Assembly (NCBI RefSeq): GCF_000744605.1
Contig: NZ_JQMG01000001.1
Span: 1,426,001 to 1,490,000, forward strand
Reading direction: 5' to 3'
DNA: 64,000 bases
DNA from: Methylotenera sp. L2L1
Lineage (GTDB): Bacteria > Pseudomonadota > Gammaproteobacteria > Burkholderiales > Methylophilaceae
Shown here one piece after another: positions 42,985-49,775 of the stretch. Under the pieces are notes generated by a model. It was not told the origin of the DNA, did not search any database, and saw only the letters and a list, made by a program, of their open reading frames with translations. The first letter of the stretch is position 1; each line of letters begins with the position of its first letter. Position numbers and translations under genes: made by a program.

Positions 42985-44109
42985 GTGCGCTATAAGAAAA
43001 AGAAAACTTCACTTTTAGAGCAAGTGTTAAGTTCCGATTGGAAATTTTCGGCAGTATTGGCTGCAATCATCCTCGGATTTTCGTTTGTGATACTTCCAAT
43101 AGTTGGACTTTCAAACAAAATTATCAAAATGCTGATGCCGTTCATTCAATCGCTTTCAGTGTTGGTGATTGTATTCTTATCAATGGTTGCAATCGTCAAA
43201 GTCTTAATCGCCATCATCTTAAAAAACAAAGAGAAAAGAAGTACTGATTTTCTTAATCCACGCTTGGCAAGATTTAGTGATCAAGATAAAGACGACAAAA
43301 GCTTTGATCGTGTAGCGCCATTCATTACGCATCAAGAAGAATCAAATAACTCTGATCAGCCCTCATCCTCATCTTCTGATGTAAAGAAAAGTCACCAGTA
43401 TGGTTACGCACCTGTCGTCAATCCAAGTTTAAATAGAACCAATACGCGAGTAGAACCGTTTATTGCAGAGCAAAATAAAGCTACCTACGAAGCACCGAAA
43501 GTTGAAGATGTTCGGGATAAGTGGACGCTGGACTTTATCAACTCACTTGAGTGGAAAAGGTTTGAAGATATCACTAGTGCATATTTTCATGAAATCGGGA
43601 TTAAGAATAAACAAACTGGTCTTGGCGCAGATGGCGGTATTGATTTGCTTTTGTATGAAACAAATGCAGAGCAACCTACGGCGATTGTGCAATGTAAGAA
43701 ATGGTCAAATGTAGTCGGGATAAAACTTTTAAGAGAGTTTTTAGGCGTGATGTCGCATCAAGGCGTTGCTAAAGGATATTTCTTTACGACTGATAAATTT
43801 AACCAGGAAGCAATCAAATTTTCCAAAGAGCACAATATAGAGTTAGTTGACGGTAAAACACTCATCGCTAAGTTGCAGCGATTATCTCCTGAGTCACAAT
43901 ATCGAGTTTACACAAACATCACAAGCGGTGATTACACTACGCCAACTTGCGTACGTTGTGGCGCTAAGATGGTGTTAAGAAAAACAGAAGAAAAAGAATT
44001 TTGGGGATGCAAAAACTTTCCTAAGTGTAGAACGGTAATTAATATTAAAACACCACCTAAACCTAAGCCGCCAAGAAAGTTTGGTTTTAGATTAAAGAAA
44101 GTTAGGTAA
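42985..44109 (+). CDS. Membrane-anchored Mrr-like endonuclease with zinc finger
   Basis: A 374-aa protein. Two transmembrane helices lie at about 19-42 and 50-77; a low-complexity Ser/Asp-rich linker runs to about 175. Residues ~180-300 form an Mrr-type PD-(D/E)xK nuclease: ADGGIDLLLYE (catalytic Asp), IVQCKKW (QxK), and REFLGVMSHQGVAKGYFFTTDKF. The C-terminus is a topoisomerase-type zinc ribbon (CVRCG ... WGCKNFPKC, four Cys). Start is GTG 42985 behind AGAGG. Mrr-family proteins cut modified DNA; membrane tethering suggests action on incoming DNA, by inference. Confidence 0.85.
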   Translation: MRYKKKKTSLLEQVLSSDWKFSAVLAAIILGFSFVILPIVGLSNKIIKMLMPFIQSLSVLVIVFLSMVAIVKVLIAIILKNKEKRSTDFLNPRLARFSDQDKDDKSFDRVAPFITHQEESNNSDQPSSSSSDVKKSHQYGYAPVVNPSLNRTNTRVEPFIAEQNKATYEAPKVEDVRDKWTLDFINSLEWKRFEDITSAYFHEIGIKNKQTGLGADGGIDLLLYETNAEQPTAIVQCKKWSNVVGIKLLREFLGVMSHQGVAKGYFFTTDKFNQEAIKFSKEHNIELVDGKTLIAKLQRLSPESQYRVYTNITSGDYTTPTCVRCGAKMVLRKTEEKEFWGCKNFPKCRTVINIKTPPKPKPPRKFGFRLKKVR

Positions 44110-44127
44110 AACCTGAGAAGTTGTTAA

Positions 44128-44955
44128 GTGGCGAGGATGCAAGATTTTTCTAAGATAAGTTTGTGGGACATATGTCATTATTGGCATGGATACAATCCGC
44201 AAAGGACTCTACCTTCTAAGCTACCAACGAAGGTTCAAATTTCAATTAGATCACTAGCACTTAAACTTTCAAAGACGCTATATTTTAGGATTAATGTAAA
44301 TACTATTCCATATCGAGTTTTTTATGAGGAACCTACACCAGTTAGATATATCGCTCGTATCTATCAACGTGAATTAAAAAGTGCCTATACGGGCAAACGG
44401 TATAAGAAAAAATTTCTACAAAGCATTGAAATCGGTCGATTAAGTCTACTTAAATGGTGCCAAGAGACAAACACGCCAGCCCCCAGTTTTTGGTTTGATG
44501 AAAATGATCCAATACTAGCCAAACCTGTAGAAAGTCCATTCTTTGATTGGTCTGAAGATGAAAAAAGAAAACATGGCTATTTTGCACTTTTTGAGACCGC
44601 TGAATCTGATCCTAAAGTAAAGGCGACCAGTCAATCTTCCGATATTAACCCATCGTCTTTTGATAGCACTGAATTTAAAGAAAAAGATAACATCATCAAG
44701 AAAGCATTGAGCGAGCTAAATTCGAAAAATGCAAAATCACGTTATGTAGCGGCAGATAAAATTAAAAGTGACTACAAAGATTTTTTTAGAGCGAATGAAT
44801 CTAAATATAAATACAAAAGCCATGCTGCGCGAGACTTCTTTAATAATCTAAACGAAAAAGATAAAAAAGAGATTGTTCCTACATATTTTGAAAAAAACCA
44901 TGAGAGCTGCCTAGAAAAGGCTGTCCTTAACCTGAATAAGGTATTGAAAGACTAG
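44128..44955 (+). CDS. Unrecognised island protein, 275 aa
   Basis: Not recognised. The N-terminal 130 residues (FSKISLWDICHYWHGYNP, IRSLALKLSKTLYFRIN) contain many aromatic and basic residues; the middle has an acidic WSEDEKRKHGYF stretch; the C-terminal 70 are lysine-rich and helical (NIIKKALSELNSKNAKSRYVAADKI). It resembles the general style of satellite-element accessory proteins with a C-terminal helix-turn-helix-like region, but no motif is diagnostic. It follows the Mrr-like gene by 18 bases and is probably cotranscribed. Start GTG 44128 or ATG 44137 is undecided. Confidence 0.55.
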   Translation: MARMQDFSKISLWDICHYWHGYNPQRTLPSKLPTKVQISIRSLALKLSKTLYFRINVNTIPYRVFYEEPTPVRYIARIYQRELKSAYTGKRYKKKFLQSIEIGRLSLLKWCQETNTPAPSFWFDENDPILAKPVESPFFDWSEDEKRKHGYFALFETAESDPKVKATSQSSDINPSSFDSTEFKEKDNIIKKALSELNSKNAKSRYVAADKIKSDYKDFFRANESKYKYKSHAARDFFNNLNEKDKKEIVPTYFEKNHESCLEKAVLNLNKVLKD

Positions 44956-44965
44956 TTCGTTATAT

Positions 44966-45001
44966 ATCTGCGCGCACACGTATATACCTCTGCGCGCAGA
45001 T
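44966..45001. other. GC-rich inverted repeat upstream of alpA-rep (possible replication origin)
   Basis: ATCTGCGCGCA (44966-44976) and its exact complement TGCGCGCAGAT (44991-45001) enclose a 14-base A+T-rich loop (CACGTATATACCTC). A GC-rich stem with an A+T-rich loop just before a HUH Rep gene is what a rolling-circle nick site looks like. This is inference; an operator is the alternative. Confidence 0.5.
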
Positions 45002-45033
45002 GTAATTTCAACACTATTCAATAGCCAGCAAAC

Positions 45034-45064
45034 TGTGTCCTCCATTTACCAAATAAAGGACACA
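45034..45064. promoter_or_regulatory. Inverted repeat over the alpA ribosome site
   Basis: TGTGTCCT (45034-45041) and AGGACACA (45057-45064) pair exactly, and the right arm contains the AAAGGA ribosome site of the AlpA-like gene. Either an operator or an RNA hairpin that hides the site could result. A related GTCCT/AGGAC repeat lies after rep at 46281-46309. Confidence 0.55.
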
Positions 45065-45069
45065 ACAAA

Positions 45070-45279
45070 ATGCAAATTCAAACTGAACTGCTGCATACCA
45101 AAGATGCAGCAAAATTTCTTAATGTAAGCGTGGCTTTTTTAGAGCGAGATCGCTGGGCAGGTGCAAGAATCCCATTTGTCAAAGTGGGATCGCGTGCCGT
45201 GCGTTATCGTTTAGAAGATCTACACGCATATATCAACAATCAACGCCAAGACTCTGTATTGGAGTCTCGCCATGATTAA
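45070..45279 (+). CDS. AlpA-like helix-turn-helix regulator/excisionase
   Basis: A 69-aa DNA-binding protein of the AlpA/excisionase (helix-turn-helix 17) class. LLHTKDAAKFLNVSVAFLERDRWAG is the winged-helix start, followed by IPFVKVGSRAVRYRLEDLHAYI, the typical second half. Such proteins activate excision or the integrase in satellites. AAAGGA precedes the ATG. It overlaps rep by eight bases, so both are translated from one message. Confidence 0.88.
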   Translation: MQIQTELLHTKDAAKFLNVSVAFLERDRWAGARIPFVKVGSRAVRYRLEDLHAYINNQRQDSVLESRHD

Positions 45280-46222
45280 TTTGGATAAATTTATCATTGG
45301 TGGCGAAGTCGTGCATGAAACTTTGCCCTCTGACCATCCTTTGGTGAGAGGGCAGCCAATCAATACACCTATTTACGATCAAGATTATCAATGGCGATTA
45401 AAAATACAGGCATTTACCCAAGGCGGATTTGAAGCCAAAGCGGTATTAGTCAATCGCAACCATTTAAACCGTTTGGTCAATCTCAATAGAGAACGTGGTA
45501 AGCGACCAGCACCTAAAGAGAAAGACGAAGAGGCAACTAAAAGAGATTTAGAAAAGTGTGCTTACCGTGCCGCAAGAAGAGTACGCCATCTTTGTTTAGA
45601 AATACGTGCAGATCGCTTACTCACTCTGACCAGTCGTAATTTACTGACAGATTATGATCAGCTCACCGCTACCTGGAAACGATTTATGCGCTTATTAGAA
45701 AGTGCTGGTGAATCATTTGAATATGTTGCAGTGCCAGAGCTCCATAAAAACGGTGAGCATTACCATATTCATGCTGCGATTAATGGCTTTGCTCGCGTCG
45801 AACTACTGCGTAAATGCTGGCAGATTGCGCTCGGTGGAAAGGGTAGTGAAAGGGGTGCAGATGCGCTTGGTAATGTTGATATTAAGTCGACAAGGCGTAA
45901 GGGGCAGCACAAAAGTAAACAAGCCATAGGCGTTGCAAAATACATCTCTAAGTACATTACCAAAAGCTATATTGAACATCACCAATTCAACCGAAAACGC
46001 TATTGGGCGCCTCGTTCTATTAAGCTACCTGAGACAACGGCAGAATGGATGCAAGCAGAGTATTTAGCCGATGCTGTACAAGAGCTTTACTCACGATTTG
46101 ATACTGCCATTATGGTTGAAGCGGTGAAAGACAGAAGCTTATACATAACAGAAGCAAACGTACCAATGATATTTATGCGCTATTTACCGAACGAAGAAAA
46201 ACCTTTACCAACGCCATTTTAG
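45272..46222 (+). CDS. rep: HUH replication initiator (Rep)
   Basis: A 316-aa rolling-circle replication initiator-like protein, of the REP_ORF2/Gp2 kind seen in inovirus-like and integrative plasmid elements. Metal-binding HUH: His165-Ile166-His167 in GEHYHIHAAINGF, preceded by EYVAVPELHKNG. Two candidate nicking tyrosines, Tyr224 and Tyr228, lie in VAKYISKYITK, a Y-x3-Y arrangement. RLLTLTSRNLL is the first motif. It should nick an origin on the element; hairpins before and after are candidates. Confidence 0.87.
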   Translation: MINLDKFIIGGEVVHETLPSDHPLVRGQPINTPIYDQDYQWRLKIQAFTQGGFEAKAVLVNRNHLNRLVNLNRERGKRPAPKEKDEEATKRDLEKCAYRAARRVRHLCLEIRADRLLTLTSRNLLTDYDQLTATWKRFMRLLESAGESFEYVAVPELHKNGEHYHIHAAINGFARVELLRKCWQIALGGKGSERGADALGNVDIKSTRRKGQHKSKQAIGVAKYISKYITKSYIEHHQFNRKRYWAPRSIKLPETTAEWMQAEYLADAVQELYSRFDTAIMVEAVKDRSLYITEANVPMIFMRYLPNEEKPLPTPF

Positions 46223-46225
46223 GCA

Positions 46226-46309
46226 TCGGTCGCACGCACCGCGCGCCACGCGTCAGCGTGCCGCACGGAGCGGAGCGACGATGTCCTTTAGACTAGATAT
46301 AAAGGACAT
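46226..46309. other. GC-rich structured block and 10-bp inverted repeat after rep
   Basis: 46226-46280 is strikingly G+C-rich in an A+T-rich region, with short palindromes (CACGC-GTCA-GCGTG at 46247-46260; GTCGC/GCGAC outside). Then ATGTCCTTTA (46281-46290) pairs exactly with TAAAGGACAT (46300-46309). The rest of the 197-base space up to the next gene is A+T-rich. It may be a second origin, a terminator or a regulator site; no coding is apparent. Confidence 0.5.
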
Positions 46310-46437
46310 TTAAGTACAGAAAATAATGAAATATTAATAATCATTTATTAGTGCTATTAATTTAAATATTAAAGTTGGACTTATGATCTTAAATAATTTA
46401 TAAACTAATAAACAATAATTTGAAAAGTACACGACCT

Positions 46438-48126
46438 ATGCAAGATGATTTCATTAGCTCATTACAAATCAACAAATACTCTTTTACTAAAGCTAGCTCA
46501 GAAGCGTTTACCCTAAACAATTACATGAAGAATTCATGGCCGATTGTTTACGTTATTAAAGATGATGACAAAAAAGAAGCATATGTTGGTGAATCAACTG
46601 ATGCTATCACTCGTATGAAAAGTCATTTGTCTAATAAAGAGCGCTCTAAGCTTAAAGATCTACTCATTATTAGCTGTGATAAGTTTAATAAATCTGCTGC
46701 CTTAGATATTGAATCTAACTTAATACAATATATGTCCGCAGATAAAACTTACACATTGCAAAATGGAAATGCTGGGTTAGCAAATCATAATTATTATCAG
46801 CGTGACCAATATACAATGTTATTTAAAAGTATATGGGGGCAGCTAATAAGCCGAAAATATGCTAAAAATCCTCTATCTAGTTTAGAGAACTCTGAACTAT
46901 TCAAATATTCACCTTATAAATCCTTAACATCCGATCAGCATAATTCTGTGTCAGAAATACTTGGCAGACTGAGCACTAAACAAAGAAGCACATTTTTTGT
47001 AGAAGGTGGAGCAGGAACAGGTAAAACAATATTAGCTGTGTACCTGATGAAGCTACTAAAAACAGATATTATTGATTTTAACCTTGATGAAGTCAATGAA
47101 GTCCATGCCTCAGAATTAGCACAGATTCTACAGCTTAAAGAAAACAACCCACTCCCTCGTATAGCATTGGTCGTTCCAATGACATCGTTGCGTAAAACAC
47201 TTCAAAAAGTCTTTCGAAATGTTAAGGGCTTAAGTGCAAGTATGGTTATAGGGCCATCAGAAGTTTCTAAAAATGAATACGACTTACTGATTGTAGATGA
47301 GGCTCACCGTTTACGTAAGCGTAAAAATATTACCAACTTTAAAAGCTTTGATGATGCAAATAAATTACTTGGTTTTGATAAGGAAACAGGAACAGAAATC
47401 GACTGGATTTTAAAGCAGTCAAAAAACCAAATTTTCTTTTACGACTCACATCAATCAATTAAGCCATCTGATATTGATCAAAGTAAATTTGAGTCAGTCA
47501 GAATGGGGGAAAATGTTTACTCATTAAAGTTGCTTTCTCAACTTAGAGTAAAGGGAGGAGTAGATTATATTAGTTACATTGATAACTTATTACATTGTCG
47601 GCTTGAAGAAAGCGATAATAAGTTTAAGAGCGATAACTATGAATTCAAGCTATATGATTCATTAAAAGAGCTTTACTCAGATCTTAAAATTAAAGAGGAA
47701 GAGTTTGGTTTGTGTCGGCTACTTTCTGGTTATTCCTGGGAGTGGAAATCTCTTAAGGAGAATGTACCAGATATTACTATTGAAGGTTTAGATTTAAAGT
47801 GGAACGCCACCAATGAAGATTGGATCAATTCAGAAAATGCTTTTAATGAAGTAGGTTGTATTCATACAACACAGGGATACGACTTAAATTACACAGGTAT
47901 TATTTTTGGAGAAGAAATCACCTACAACCCTGATACAAAAAGTATCGAAATTATTGCTAAGAATTACTTCGATAAGAAGGGGAAAAACGGCATTAAAAAC
48001 CCAGCATTATTAAAAGAGTATATTTTGAATATTTATAAAACGATGATGCTACGCGGTATAAAAGGGACGTATGTATATGTCTGTAATGATGCTCTTAGAA
48101 AGTACTTCAAAAGCTTTATCTTATAA
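46438..48126 (+). CDS. GIY-YIG nuclease fused to DUF2075 helicase-like ATPase
   Basis: A 562-aa protein from ATG 46438 (a TTG at 46420 is in frame; the residue numbers here count from it). A GIY-YIG nuclease at about 40-130 shows IVYVI (42-46), AYVGES (54-59), an Arg at 65, and a glutamate in ALDIESNLIQY. The DUF2075 NTPase follows: Walker A EGGAGTGKT (Lys202), Walker B LLIVDEAHRLRK (Asp293, Glu294), late motifs LLSGYSWEWKS, EVGCIHTTQGYDLNYTGIIFG and LRGIKGTYVYVC. Likely a nucleic-acid-cleaving helicase. It ends six bases inside the convergent MazG-like gene. Confidence 0.88.
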   Translation: MQDDFISSLQINKYSFTKASSEAFTLNNYMKNSWPIVYVIKDDDKKEAYVGESTDAITRMKSHLSNKERSKLKDLLIISCDKFNKSAALDIESNLIQYMSADKTYTLQNGNAGLANHNYYQRDQYTMLFKSIWGQLISRKYAKNPLSSLENSELFKYSPYKSLTSDQHNSVSEILGRLSTKQRSTFFVEGGAGTGKTILAVYLMKLLKTDIIDFNLDEVNEVHASELAQILQLKENNPLPRIALVVPMTSLRKTLQKVFRNVKGLSASMVIGPSEVSKNEYDLLIVDEAHRLRKRKNITNFKSFDDANKLLGFDKETGTEIDWILKQSKNQIFFYDSHQSIKPSDIDQSKFESVRMGENVYSLKLLSQLRVKGGVDYISYIDNLLHCRLEESDNKFKSDNYEFKLYDSLKELYSDLKIKEEEFGLCRLLSGYSWEWKSLKENVPDITIEGLDLKWNATNEDWINSENAFNEVGCIHTTQGYDLNYTGIIFGEEITYNPDTKSIEIIAKNYFDKKGKNGIKNPALLKEYILNIYKTMMLRGIKGTYVYVCNDALRKYFKSFIL

Positions 48127-48450
48127 ATCTGTGTATTTCTTTGCATTGCCTTTTGCTTTATTGATAGGGTATTTCAACGCATTTTTTTCTATCTTATCAA
48201 TCATGATTTTTTTAATGTCGAAGTCATATTTATTTGCGATGAGTAGTGCAAATGCTAGGATGTCTGCTAATTCTTCTTTGATACGCTCTTGATCAGGATC
48301 ATCTGCAGATTTCCAGAGAAATAATTCAAGTAGCTCGCTTGACTCAATATTTAAAGCAATTGCTAAATCTTTTGCGTTATGAAATTGTGACCAATCTCGC
48401 TCGTCTCTAAATTGAACTAATGCATTTGTTAAATATTTAATATCAGACAT
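48121..48450 (-). CDS. MazG-like nucleotide pyrophosphohydrolase
   Basis: A 109-aa all-alpha NTP pyrophosphatase of the MazG/RS21-C6 type. The Mg site is visible as ESSELLE (IESSELLELFLW) and EELADIL (IKEELADILAF), the EExxE...ExxD pattern. It may hydrolyse dCTP-like or modified nucleotides. It is tail to tail with the GIY-YIG/DUF2075 gene and upstream of no other minus gene. Start ATG 48450 is preceded by GGGGGAT. Short island MazG proteins are known from defence contexts and phages; its partner is not proven. Confidence 0.88.
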   Translation of the reverse strand: MSDIKYLTNALVQFRDERDWSQFHNAKDLAIALNIESSELLELFLWKSADDPDQERIKEELADILAFALLIANKYDFDIKKIMIDKIEKNALKYPINKAKGNAKKYTDL

Positions 48451-48537
48451 TTTTGATCATCCCCCTAAAAATTTGATTGCTTTAGTTTTCAGCAAATATT
48501 AACTTGGTTCTGCAATCCCTACTGACAGTTTTTAGCT

Positions 48538-49203
48538 TTATTTAGAAAATAGATTTAGTGGGAAACTTGCCTTTTTAGCATTTACATATTTCGCCATTTT
48601 TTCAATTCTTCGGTAGTGTGCCATTATAAGTTTGGATGATTCTTCTATATCTTTAGTGTGTTTGTCTAATTCAGCGAGGCTGTTAAATCCCAAACCTTTT
48701 GCCAACTCGTCATTAAGTTTATTTACAAGAGCTATCTGATCTTTCTCTAATTTTAGAATGTTGTTTTTTTCTTTTATTCTTCTATTTTTCAAATCTATAT
48801 AAATCTTATGCAATTTTTGATAACTGACGTATAGACCACCACCCGTAGACGCCATAGTTGCTATATAGATTCCCATGGATTTTGCTACTTGTAATGCTAC
48901 ATCTGGATTAAGGGCTAGTTCTATCCAGCCGGGAGAGTTGTATTGAATGGATTTAACTTGGGGCTTCTCATTAATGGCAATGTGACTCCGGAAAATATCA
49001 TACATATTTACGTAACTAAGCCCATCTCTAAGTTCGTACGTTTCTAAAACTGATTTAATTCTCGAAGGTGCTATGTCTACTGCCTCGGTATCTAAGCAAT
49101 ATATAAAAGAGTAGTTTTGAAAGTAAAGTCTTGAAAAATTCATTAAATCTTCGAGAGACCAATCTCCATCTATCAAAATCCCATAGTTTTTTTCATTAGC
49201 CAT
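48538..49203 (-). CDS. Unrecognised island protein with coiled coil, 221 aa
   Basis: Not recognised. The N-terminal ~85 residues look globular (NYGILIDGDWSLEDLMNFSRLYFQNYSF). In the middle, VKSIQYNSPGWIELALNPDVALQVAKSMGIYI resembles the S-P-x-x-I/E-hydrophobic pattern, followed by a membrane-like or buried segment, found in uncharacterised proteins near NTPases. Residues ~140-205 are a long charged coiled coil. GGGAGATAAAAA upstream of the ATG is a good ribosome site. It is 87 bases from the MazG-like gene and in the same direction, so they may be an operon. Confidence 0.6.
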   Translation of the reverse strand: MANEKNYGILIDGDWSLEDLMNFSRLYFQNYSFIYCLDTEAVDIAPSRIKSVLETYELRDGLSYVNMYDIFRSHIAINEKPQVKSIQYNSPGWIELALNPDVALQVAKSMGIYIATMASTGGGLYVSYQKLHKIYIDLKNRRIKEKNNILKLEKDQIALVNKLNDELAKGLGFNSLAELDKHTKDIEESSKLIMAHYRRIEKMAKYVNAKKASFPLNLFSK

Positions 49204-49470
49204 TATTTTTTATCTCCCGAGATATTAAACCCACACTATTTTCCGATTATGTGAAACTAGGTTGGATTATTTTTATAAAACAGTAACAGGCTATATAAAA
49301 GTAATCAATAAAATGACAGTAATTAAGATGAATATTGCTCATTGACCTAGCGCCGCTAATTAGACGTCTAAGAGTTGTAATGAAATATAACTATAACAAT
49401 CACTTGAAAACACGAGTTATAATGACTTGTATGGCTACTAGGTGGCTACTAATCGAGAAATTAGCAGAAA
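49204..49470. other. Right end of the island, non-coding
   Basis: A 267-base A+T-rich stretch without a supported gene. It holds the promoter region of the 221-aa gene and, at 49433-49453, the 21-bp direct repeat that matches 40757-40777 (two TGGCTACTA-type sites at 49432-49440 and 49443-49451), the right-hand candidate integrase arm. Confidence 0.55.
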
Positions 49471-49501
49471 AAAAACGCCCCATTCTTTCGAATGAGGCGT
49501 C
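49471..49501 (-). terminator. Terminator of tRNA-Met
   Basis: On the minus strand ACGCCTCATTC pairs with GAATGGGGCGT (one G-T pair) over a GAAA tetraloop, followed by a T-run (forward A-run from about 49467). It ends the tRNA transcript. The left-hand homologue (40551-40580) has mismatches in the stem. Confidence 0.85.
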
Positions 49502-49506
49502 CTTAT

Positions 49507-49583
49507 TGGTGGTGAAAGAGGGACTTGAACCCTCGACCCCAGGATTATGAATCCTGTGCTCTAACCAGCTGAGCTACATCACC
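49507..49583 (-). tRNA. tRNA-Met (CAT)
   Basis: Seventy-seven bases including an encoded CCA. D-stem AGCTC...GAGC, anticodon arm CAGGA-TTCATAA-TCCTG with anticodon CAT, T-arm GAGGG-TTCAAGT-CCCTC. Anticodon-arm context and body match elongator tRNA-Met better than the lysidine-modified tRNA-Ile. The acceptor stem pairs GGTGATG with TTTCACC, leaving a U-U mismatch at the sixth pair and a G-U at the seventh. The 3' half (49514-49552) is the integration site of the island. Confidence 0.9.
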
Positions 49584-49775
49584 TTGTAAACCGGTTGCTA
49601 AAACATTAGCAAGGGCGCAATTCTAGTGTTTTAGTCGTGAATTGTCAAAAAAAGTTTGTTAAAAAGTGCGGTTATTTTCATTAAATCGCACAAATTTCTT
49701 TAGCGTTAACAAACTGGGTGTTTTAAGTCTGATAACGCCATGTGGTTTAGCTGAAATTAGGGCTTAATCTTGAAC

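Larger units (their letters stand above)
40587..49552. mobile_element. Integrative element in tRNA-Met (about 9 kb)
   Basis: A perfect 39-bp direct repeat (40587-40625 and 49514-49552) bounds the element; it corresponds to the tRNA-Met 3' half from the anticodon stem to the acceptor. The right copy is in the intact tRNA, the left copy in a decayed remnant. Inside are a tyrosine integrase, AlpA-like and HUH Rep genes, and cargo with nuclease, toxin-antitoxin and nucleotide-hydrolase functions. The composition is clearly more A+T-rich than the flanking core genes. No virion, relaxase or secretion genes are seen. Confidence 0.9.

Noticed and set aside
49335-49550. Plus-strand open frame of 71 codons over the tRNA-Met region
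   Set aside because: It runs through the tRNA terminator and antisense to the tRNA itself; its sequence is explained by those features.
40587-49552. The island as a prophage or conjugative element
   Set aside because: No capsid, portal, terminase, tail, lysis, relaxase, coupling protein or type IV secretion genes are present.
40587-49552. CRISPR array or cas genes
   Set aside because: No regularly spaced repeats and no Cas-like proteins were seen anywhere in the window.
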